A DNA stretch of 64,000 nt from Sinohyriopsis cumingii. Lineage: Eukaryota > Mollusca > Bivalvia > Unionida > Unionidae. Positions 58,378 through 64,000 of this stretch are shown here, one piece after another; within the stretch, counting starts at the first letter, position 1; every line of letters starts with the position of its first letter. A program made the translations under genes and the position numbers. The notes beneath the pieces were generated by a model. The model was not told the origin of the DNA, searched no databases, and saw only the letters and a program-made list of their open reading frames with translations. The DNA lies in NCBI GenBank assembly GCA_028554795.2, contig CM068839.1, positions 90,678,182 through 90,742,181 of the forward strand, given 5' to 3'.

Positions 58378-59801
58378 TTAAAGATTTTCCACTGGTGCAT
58401 CAACGACTCTCATTCGACCACTACCACCTTCAAGTAACATGGCTTTATCGCTGAGTATGACCGCGATTGCTCTGTAGAAGGCAGCACCACCTGGTGGGTT
58501 AGTAACACGAGCTCGAAAGTGTATATCAACGACAGATTGTTTGGATAAATCAAGATGTTCCAGTGAAAAATAATAAATCGGATATAGATTTGTAAAATCT
58601 AGTTGTGGTATTTGCAAACCAGTATCTATATTTTGATCACGTCCCATGAATGACATTAAACGATTATATGCACGCGCTACATGATTTTGATCAAAATTTA
58701 ACAATATATCTTCAGTTGGTTCTTGATGTCCATTTATCCACAAGGAAACTTCATTAACTCCAAGATTGTCAAATATCATATGTGAATGTTCTTGATTATT
58801 TGTCCGGTCATTATTTTGCAGCGCAATAAAAATATGTCGTGGTGAAGAAACACCCTGTTGTGATGCTATATGCCATGTAAATAAACCATTAACATTACTG
58901 TGAATAGCATCTGTGGTTACTGTTAACCATGATAGCAATGATTTACCGCCTGAATCCATAAAAGAAAGTAATTTTTGTTCCTCAGTAATTGATGGAGTCA
59001 TTACTGGCATCCATAATGAAAGTTTTGATATATTTACTTTACCATCAGCAACACCAGCACCTCGCCAGATTGCATCATTATCTCACCTTTTCTTACGAGC
59101 ACAATTGTGTGTTTAGCTCCAAAGATGACCTTTCTAACATTTCTGCAAAATCCAAAGATGTGAGATAATGGAATTGGACACGAAAAATTTCTATCATTTC
59201 CTGACAGCGCTGCTCGACGTGTTGCAAACCCTAAGTTGTAAGTCGTATTAACACTTCCTATAATATCAAAAGCAGTACCTGGTCTGGCTGCGTGTTCAAA
59301 GTCAACTGGCTGTGGATCAACTGCAGTATCCTGTGCTGTCCGTATTTTAGTATACTGAACATGATCAGCGTGGTTAGTAATATCCTTGGCAAACATCATT
59401 GTTGGACCAGCTGATCTTGTGTAATCATCAGAATATCTCGCTAGACCAATTATTATTGTAGCAACATCAACATCCTTCTGAATCGATTCGATATTTTTTC
59501 CATCGATCATGTAAGTGGCGCTATCAAACAACGCCATAATTCCGTTTTTGACAAAACCAACACGCAAATTAGCAGCATATGGCGTATTAGCTACAACATT
59601 CGTTACAAGTCTATCTTCTACTTCAATAAACGCCTCAGAGGGCAAGAAATATCTACTTGTATCGTGAACCTGTAATTCGATTCTCCCCCGCTGATTTGGT
59701 TGTCTTGCGTCATAGGAATAAAACTGATAATCACGTACAGATTCATACTTAAGGACAGGTGCCTCCATATCAAATGCTGTGTCTGTTTCACGCTTGAACA
59801 T
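58378..59801 (-). pseudogene. Major capsid protein (double jelly-roll), frameshifted
   Basis: The 255-aa N-terminal frame has a strand-rich start (LQVHDTSRYFLPSEAFIEVE), ALFDSATYMIDGKNIESIQK, and the hallmark CPIPLSHIFGFCRNVRKVIF followed by GAKHTIVLVRKG. A one-base shift near 59085 (A-run) moves to NDAIWRGAG and then the 210-aa frame: MPVMTPSITEEQKLLSFM, RHIFIALQNNDRTNNQ, VSLWINGHQEPTEDIL and VVDIHFRARV, ending at 58378. Combined length ~474 aa fits Polinton-type capsid proteins. It forms the icosahedral shell. Confidence 0.9.
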
Positions 59802-59839
59802 TTTATTATAATTACCATTTTTCCAAATGTTGATCTAAA

Positions 59840-60296
59840 TCATCGTCGACGAAGACCGCTTCCTGCTATTAAATTTGCTGTTATATTTTTTTCTGCTTCT
59901 TCAGATAATTCCGCTAGTTTTTTATTTGCAGCCTGATTGGGTCCTTGATCTGCTAACGCCGCTAGTTTTTGATTTGCTGCCTGATTTATTATTTTACTTA
60001 CGTCTGCGGGCATCACCTCAGTACTTGGTAATTTTGCCGGTTGTTGTTTTCGTCGCAATAATCGTGCTAGTCTATCTTTGATCGCCGAGAACGCCTTACC
60101 AGCAACATTGACAATTGCTCCAGGAGCTTTATCACGAACAATATCGATATCTTTCATCGATAATTGGAGCTATCCTTGTAAATAATCCCTGAATAACATC
60201 ACCAAGTCCATCTCCGTAAGTAGCTCTGTAGATTGGTAATCGTGAGTTTACCGCTCTGACCTGTACAGGTTTACGATGATTATTATGTATGATCAT
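59840..60296 (-). pseudogene. pVI-like minor virion protein ending in GSGLRRR, frameshifted
   Basis: ATG 60296 (MIIHNNHRKPVQVRAVNSRL) reaches GDGLGDVIQGLFTRIAPIID and then shifts one base near 60160 into the 105-aa frame DIDIVRDKAPGAIVNVAGKA. It is lysine/arginine-rich, contains a duplicated QAANQKLAALAD/QAANKKLAELSE segment, and ends AGSGLRRR. A short amphipathic start followed by a basic region and a glycine tail is reminiscent of adenovirus pVI-type proteins. It lies between the capsid and coiled-coil genes. The role is inferred. Confidence 0.6.
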
Positions 60297-60324
60297 CTTA
60301 TTTTATTTGTTATTTATCAAACAA

Positions 60325-61413
60325 TTAGTCACTATAATCATCAACAAGTTCATCGATAAGTTCTCGGTAAACTCCGATATCCATAATACCGCCTTGAAAT
60401 AATCGCCGACAAATATCAGCTGCTTCATTAATTATTTCTGGTGAATTATTTCCGGCACGTTTTCCTCCTATGAGAACTTCTAACCGTGACACATCATTAA
60501 TGATATTATCAGGACATAAACCAGATCCTGTTTTAGGTTCATCTTGAGGTGTTTTAAATACTGGTGGTTGCATCACCGGATAAAGTACTTCAGTGGTGAC
60601 CGGGGATATGTCAGGTGAGTCACTTATTCGAAATCCATGTGGTGAATCTACCGGTGAATATGTCATTGCCGGCGCAGAAATTTTTTTACGTTGTAAAGCT
60701 GGAGGAAGCTGATACTGGGAGAGTTGTTCTTGTTCTTGTTCTAGTCTCTCTCTACGAAGTATTTCTACTCCTTTATAAAGATCTTTGTATTTCGAATCAT
60801 TACCTTCAACCCGTCTTTTGTTTGCATGTATACGATATATCCATTTAATAAGATCTTCATTTTTTACTTTTTCATGACGGGGTTTTAAAATACGAGATTT
60901 GTCAGATATATAATCTAATATTTTTTCGGGTAATTTTTCTCTTTCTAATATCTTCAGAACCTCTTCCTTAAATCTTGCAATTAATTTTATATTTTCTTTT
61001 ACTGGCTTGGATTTAGGTGCATGTTCCTTTTGCACGTCGGCGACTTCAGCACGAAGTTTTCCAATACTTTCAAGTATTTCTTCACTAACAGGTGGAGGTT
61101 GAGCCACAGCTATATCAGGTGGAAGATCTCGTAAAATCTTTTTTGTCTGTTTAGTTCTTCTTGCTATTTTTTCGGTTTGTTCTGCTGTTTGGTTTGATAC
61201 CGGAAGAAGATCTTCTTTGATGACTGTTGTAACTTTCTCAGTAGCTGCAGTGACGGGTTTAAACAGTTTTTTAGTGTCTTCTTCGTACTCAACTTGTGCT
61301 TCTTGCTGCGCTTGTAGATTTTTTCTAAATAAATCTCGCACGGGAAGAAATTTTTTAATTGCTTCTAGTCTCTCTCGTGCTATTCTTGCATTATGAGATT
61401 CTGGATGTACCAT
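60325..61413 (-). CDS. 362-aa coiled-coil virion-associated protein
   Basis: Intact. It starts MVHPESHNARIARERLEAIK, with long charged helices (EEDTKKLFKPVTAATEKVTT, RTKQTKKILRDL). A middle WIYRIHANKRRVEGNDSKYK block resembles a small helical domain, and a Pro/Ser linker follows. A GSGL tail motif (KTGSGLCPDN) is followed by LEVLIGGKRAGNNSPEIINE. That final block (short helices around AGN.S.E..NE) recurs in unassigned Polinton proteins I have seen. It is first in transcription of the minus virion block and ends 24 bases before the right terminal repeat region. The function is unknown. Confidence 0.7.
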   Translation of the reverse strand: MVHPESHNARIARERLEAIKKFLPVRDLFRKNLQAQQEAQVEYEEDTKKLFKPVTAATEKVTTVIKEDLLPVSNQTAEQTEKIARRTKQTKKILRDLPPDIAVAQPPPVSEEILESIGKLRAEVADVQKEHAPKSKPVKENIKLIARFKEEVLKILEREKLPEKILDYISDKSRILKPRHEKVKNEDLIKWIYRIHANKRRVEGNDSKYKDLYKGVEILRRERLEQEQEQLSQYQLPPALQRKKISAPAMTYSPVDSPHGFRISDSPDISPVTTEVLYPVMQPPVFKTPQDEPKTGSGLCPDNIINDVSRLEVLIGGKRAGNNSPEIINEAADICRRLFQGGIMDIGVYRELIDELVDDYSD

Positions 61414-61442
61414 TATTTTTAATATAACAATTTTTTAATTAA

Positions 61443-61498
61443 TAGCAGCAGAGAGGGCTCGTCTACAATTCTGTTTGGGACAAACAATAATCGTAGAC
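61443..61498 (-). repeat. Right 56-bp terminal inverted repeat of the Polinton-like element
   Basis: Exact inverse of 44638-44693. With the left copy it encloses ~16.9 kb carrying the complete Polinton-type gene set. It is followed outward by GTGAGTAGTG; no duplication of the left flank (ATACCAA) is visible. Confidence 0.9.
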
Positions 61499-61514
61499 GT
61501 GAGTAGTGAATGGG

Positions 61515-61765
61515 GATACTAGAGCCTCAATGGGAATTAGCATTACAGACCCCCCCCCCCCGGGAACATATAGCCTCAATGGAAATTTAACATGGAGAAA
61601 AATCGTGGGAACATATAGCCTCAAGGGAATTTAACATGGAGAAAAATCGTGGGACGATATAGCCTCAAAAGGAATTGAAAATGGGAATAGAGGACTGTAT
61701 AGCGTCAAAGGAATTTAAACAGGGTGGGACTGTATAGCGTCAAGGGAAATTGAACATGGGATTTT
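61515..61765 (+). repeat. ~44-bp minisatellite beside the element
   Basis: Five to six imperfect copies of a unit like GGGAACATATAGCCTCAA, then GGGAATTTAACATGG. They degrade to ACTGTATAGCGTCAA variants towards the right. A C10 run sits at ~61552. The array lies between the element and the histone-type module and is non-coding. Confidence 0.85.
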
Positions 61766-61834
61766 TTTTTTTTAAATTTTTTTAAAAAAAGGGGTAGGCA
61801 ATTGAAAGTCATTCTCTTTTCGAGAAATGTGGGT

Positions 61835-61850
61835 GGCCCTGAAAAGGGCC
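61835..61850 (-). terminator. Histone-type 3' stem-loop (minus gene)
   Basis: On minus the sequence is GGCCCTTTTCAGGGCC followed by ACCCA. This is a six-base stem with loop TTTC and the canonical flank, as in replication-dependent histone mRNAs. A purine-rich GAAAAGAGAA (complement at ~61811-61820) follows as the U7-type downstream element. It begins ~24 bases after the stop codon at 61875. Confidence 0.9.
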
Positions 61851-61860
61851 TTTGGGTTTA

Positions 61861-61880
61861 TGTTAATATTAATATTAACA
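61861..61880. repeat. Perfect 20-bp AT palindrome
   Basis: TGTTAATATTAATATTAACA is fully self-complementary and overlaps the last codons and stop of the minus 77-aa ORF. Confidence 0.85.
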
Positions 61881-62108
61881 TAGATGGCATCTGTCACATC
61901 TTCTTCTTCTTCTTAAACTCCTTCTAACTGCAGGTCCATACACAAGTACGCTCTTCAGACATCCTTGTCTTTCTATGTAAACTCTTCTCATCCATAGACT
62001 AGTATCTGTCCTATCAACAACAATCCACTTGGACCGGACATACATGAGCATGTCCGTCCTAAACATCATTGAAGACACAAGGGTGGATGATTCAACTGTG
62101 GTCCACAT
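61875..62108 (-). CDS. 77-aa protein with histone-type 3' end
   Basis: The ORF MWTTVESSTLVSSMMFRTDM ends in a strongly basic, Cys-containing tail (RRSLRRRRRCDRCHLC). No family is recognised and it is not a histone. On minus a TATAAATA (plus 62152-62160) lies ~45 bases upstream of the ATG, and the stop is followed by a perfect histone-type stem-loop. It is divergent from the 191-aa gene, in the layout of animal H2A/H2B pairs. The promoter and processing signals support it being a real transcription unit. Confidence 0.65.
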   Translation of the reverse strand: MWTTVESSTLVSSMMFRTDMLMYVRSKWIVVDRTDTSLWMRRVYIERQGCLKSVLVYGPAVRRSLRRRRRCDRCHLC

Positions 62109-62149
62109 CTTGAAGCGACGAGAACAGGTGAATCAATGCAGTGAACTGC

Positions 62150-62300
62150 GATTATTTATAGGTAGAGGAAGGATTCAAACGGATTGAGTTCATTCACCAA
62201 TCCTAACACGCGTTACAAAATTCAGTCAGCCCGCATCCAATCCGAAGAGAGCAGTTTGTGACGTCACGTGGTCTATATAGATTCGCTAGCGCCTGTGTGC
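62150..62300. promoter_or_regulatory. Divergent promoter region with CRE, E-box and two TATA boxes
   Basis: For the plus gene: TGACGTCA (62259-62266) overlaps CACGTG (62265-62270), with TATATA at 62274-62279, ~50 bases before the ATG at 62328. For the minus gene: TATAAATA at 62152-62160. These are standard animal core-promoter elements arranged back to back. Confidence 0.75.
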
Positions 62301-62327
62301 AGTCAATCTATGCGACAGTGAATCAAC

Positions 62328-62903
62328 ATGACGGAAACTCAGAAAACGATCCAATGGGGTGCACCAGCAGGGGAGACCGCCCAAGGGAACCCGGACCTAC
62401 TTTCAGAAGAGGTAAATTGGGATTTTGTGGATTTTCTTACCTCGCAAGAATTTGTTCCGGAACCTTCGTTACCTTCTTCATTACCGCAAGTGGAGAATTT
62501 TAGACAGAGACAGAAAGAAGAATTGGAGAAATTTATACAACGACAAAAGGAAGCGGAACAAGCTTTTCTCCTACAGCAACAGCAGCAAGAAGAAGAGGTA
62601 AGAAAAAAACAACAACAAGAAGAAGTAGCAGCAGCAGCAAAGAAACAAGAGGGTGAAAATCAAACGGTCACAGTACTGTTGGACATTTCAGCGGAGTTAA
62701 GAAGTCTGAAACAAATGTATCAGACTTCTTTATTACGACCGAAGAGAATACGACCTTCCCGAGCTAAACACGTCAACCCTGTGACTAAGCCTACCGTACC
62801 ACCCTTAGTGATTTCAACCCAATCATCATCATCAACATTACGCAGTCCAGAAGTAGGCCTTGGCCGTGGCAAAGGCTTAAGACAGTTAAAGTTGATTGCT
62901 TAA
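62328..62903 (+). CDS. 191-aa coiled-coil, Gln/Glu-rich protein with histone-type 3' end
   Basis: The start MTETQKTIQWGAPAGETAQG matches the first ATG after the TATA box. Residues ~55-105 form a Gln/Glu/Lys-rich coiled coil (RQRQKEELEKFIQRQKEAEQ, QQQQQEEEVRKKQQQEE), followed by TVTVLLDISAELRSLKQMYQ and a basic tail (RPKRIRPSRAKHV, GLGRGKGLRQLKLIA). No histone fold or other family is recognised. The stop at 62901-62903 is followed 24 bases later by a perfect histone-type stem-loop. A structural or DNA-binding role is possible but unproven. Confidence 0.8.
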   Translation: MTETQKTIQWGAPAGETAQGNPDLLSEEVNWDFVDFLTSQEFVPEPSLPSSLPQVENFRQRQKEELEKFIQRQKEAEQAFLLQQQQQEEEVRKKQQQEEVAAAAKKQEGENQTVTVLLDISAELRSLKQMYQTSLLRPKRIRPSRAKHVNPVTKPTVPPLVISTQSSSSTLRSPEVGLGRGKGLRQLKLIA

Positions 62904-62926
62904 ACTCACCCCTACACCAAAGAAAA

Positions 62927-62942
62927 GGCCCTTTTCAGGGCC
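62927..62942 (+). terminator. Histone-type 3' stem-loop (plus gene)
   Basis: GGCCCTTTTCAGGGCC then ACCCACATTTCTC, with a purine-rich GGAAAGAGA at 62957-62965 as the downstream element. The element is identical to the minus copy at 61835-61850, and spacing to the stop codon is typical for histone mRNAs. Confidence 0.93.
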
Positions 62943-63191
62943 ACCCACATTTCTCGGAAAGAGATAGCCTTTCAATTTGCCAATAACTCAACAAAAAAAA
63001 AAACAACCCATTTTACCCCTATAGTACGTGTCTTTGTATCAGTACGTGAGTGTACGTTCTTATTTTAAAATCAAAACTCAAAGACACTTACCTTATATAA
63101 TTAATTTATTCTTTTATCCATTGTTACAATCCAATTCACAATTCACAGCAGAACACTTTAAAAAGTTCATTGACTTCTTCTGTCTCATTGT

Positions 63192-63676
63192 TTACTCTCT
63201 CTGTTTTTTAAATTTCTTCACCGTCTTTTCCTCTTCTTCCTCCTCACTTTCTTCCCTTCTTCTTTTCTTCTCCTGTTTCTTTTTCTTTGCCTCTTGTAAA
63301 TAGAATTGTCTTCTTTCTTCCTCTTCTTCCTCTGAAGAATCCCTCTCTTCCTCTGAAGAATCCCTCTCTTCTTCTAAAGAATCCCTCTTTTCTTCTGACT
63401 CCTGTTGTTTCTTTTTTGGGCAATCTGGAGACCAATGTCCTTTTTCTTGACAATAATAACAGGTATCTTGACTTTTGTCTTTTCTATCCGCTTTTTTTCT
63501 TTTTGACGGTCTGGACACTCTGAAGACCAATGCCCTTTCTTCTGGCAGATATAGCAAGTATCTTGACTTTTATCTCGAAAGGAAGGAGAGTAGTCCGTCG
63601 GCTGGTCTGAAGAGAATTTTCTAATGACCCCTCGCAAAGCTCTGATGAAACGTTCGATTTGGCTCGTCTCTTCCAT
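63192..63676 (-). pseudogene. Two-zinc-knuckle (CCHC) protein, frameshifted
   Basis: The ATG at 63676 (MEETSQIERFIRALRGVIRK) follows a TATATAAAAGG (plus 63730-63740, inverse) by ~55 bases. The first frame carries CYICQKKGHWSSECPDR. A one-base shift near 63500 leads to the second knuckle, CYYCQEKGHWSPDCPKK, then an acidic EEERDSSEEE repeat and a Lys-rich tail (KTVKKFKKQRE), ending at 63192. C-x2-C-x4-H-x4-C knuckles bind single-stranded nucleic acid, as in Gag and CNBP-type proteins. Its 3' end has AATAAA (minus, ~63098) rather than a histone stem-loop. Confidence 0.7.
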
Positions 63677-63727
63677 CGTTGTGCTCGGTTTGAGAGTGAA
63701 ATGAATAGTGAAAGGGCAAGACACACA

Positions 63728-63770
63728 CCCTTTTATATGCGCTGGTCTGCCATGACTATAAATTAGTCTA
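63728..63770. promoter_or_regulatory. Second divergent promoter with two TATA boxes
   Basis: The complement of CCTTTTATATGC gives TATAAAAGG for the minus zinc-knuckle gene. CTATAAATTAG (~63757-63767) serves the plus ORF at 63811. TATA-to-ATG distances (~50 bases) match those of the first divergent pair. Confidence 0.65.
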
Positions 63771-63810
63771 TGGTGTTTAAACTTGAGTCATTTGACGTTT
63801 TGCTATCAAG

Positions 63811-64000
63811 ATGAAACGATCCTATTCATTCGAGAAGAAAGAAGAAGAAAGTAAGAGGCAGAAACGTGATCTATCGCCTCGTACCAGGGCTGAAATCTTG
63901 GCACAAATTCATGCCAGTGATTTTGAAGAGGACATGAGTGAACCAGAATCCGAACCCTCTAAACCAAGTTCGTCACCCTTAGTCAACCCTGAAAAATACT
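63811..64000 (+). CDS. Partial ORF running off the window
   Basis: The ATG begins MKRSYSFEKKEEESKRQKRD, then RTRAEILAQIHASDFEED and an acidic Ser/Pro-rich stretch (MSEPESEPSKPSSSPLVNPE), still open at the last base. The start is basic and resembles a nuclear-localisation signal. A TATA box ~50 bases upstream supports this start. No family is recognised from the 63 visible codons. Confidence 0.6.
   Translation, partial: MKRSYSFEKKEEESKRQKRDLSPRTRAEILAQIHASDFEEDMSEPESEPSKPSSSPLVNPEKY

Noticed and set aside
44638-61498. Reading the 56-bp ends as parvovirus-type ITRs
   Set aside because: The enclosed genes are Polinton-type with no parvoviral NS1; the fold is noted only as a possible hairpin.
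62328-62903. 191-aa protein as a divergent histone
   Set aside because: No histone-fold helices or histone motifs visible; only the 3' processing signals are histone-like.
63028-63523. Plus-strand ORFs opposite the zinc-knuckle gene
   Set aside because: Antisense shadows of the acidic repeat (Ser/Leu/Phe-rich translations of the complementary strand).
63192-63724. Programmed frameshift in the zinc-knuckle gene
   Set aside because: No clear slippery heptamer plus pseudoknot was identified at the shift; a simple indel or assembly error is more economical, though not excluded.

Overview
The window looks like animal nuclear DNA, most likely from a mollusc or another lophotrochozoan. It is AT-rich and gene-poor, full of microsatellites, and carries tRNA-headed SINEs that end in (CAA)n, spliced transposase fragments, a TTAA-flanked MITE pair and exons resembling the P2X7 C-terminal domain. 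The host assignment is an inference from repeat style; no species-diagnostic gene is visible.

1-33.5 kb is mainly host DNA and repeats. It holds one long single-exon ORF (1946-3955, minus; resembles the sporadically distributed TIGR04141/DUF6119 family), four SINE copies, a run of ~650-bp tandem repeats (6.9-11.7 kb), an exact 15 x 33-bp minisatellite, a BED-finger-like fragment, two P2X7-C-like exons (24-25 kb) and scattered minus-strand exon-like pieces (26.2-33.1 kb). 33.5-43.3 kb is bounded by a long imperfect inverted repeat with subterminal arrays and contains spliced Mutator-like (MULE) transposase exons. Two broken pogo/Tigger-type elements and the second MITE lie inside it.

44.6-61.5 kb is a decayed Maverick/Polinton-type endogenous virus-like element between perfect 56-bp inverted repeats. 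Its genes are a truncated Cys-rich protein, an A32-like packaging ATPase, a zinc-ribbon/phospholipase A2-like protein, a retroviral-type integrase, a long DNA polymerase B + SF1 helicase + HNH frame, and a separate HNH endonuclease. After a non-coding, tandem-repeat-rich middle comes a minus-strand virion block: two minor virion proteins, a small membrane protein, a fibre-like protein, an adenain-like protease, a pX-like protein, the major capsid protein, a GSGL-ending minor protein and a coiled-coil protein. Many genes carry frameshifts or in-frame stops, so this copy is probably not functional. Several starts sit directly on a TATA-like motif.

61.5-64 kb is different: a short tandem repeat, then compact TATA-driven divergent gene pairs. 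One pair (77 aa minus, 191 aa plus) has a perfect replication-dependent histone-type 3' stem-loop, plus a purine-rich downstream element, after each stop codon, although neither protein is a histone. Next are a two-zinc-knuckle protein (frameshifted) and an ORF that runs off the window. This module was not recognised and is the most unusual part of the window.
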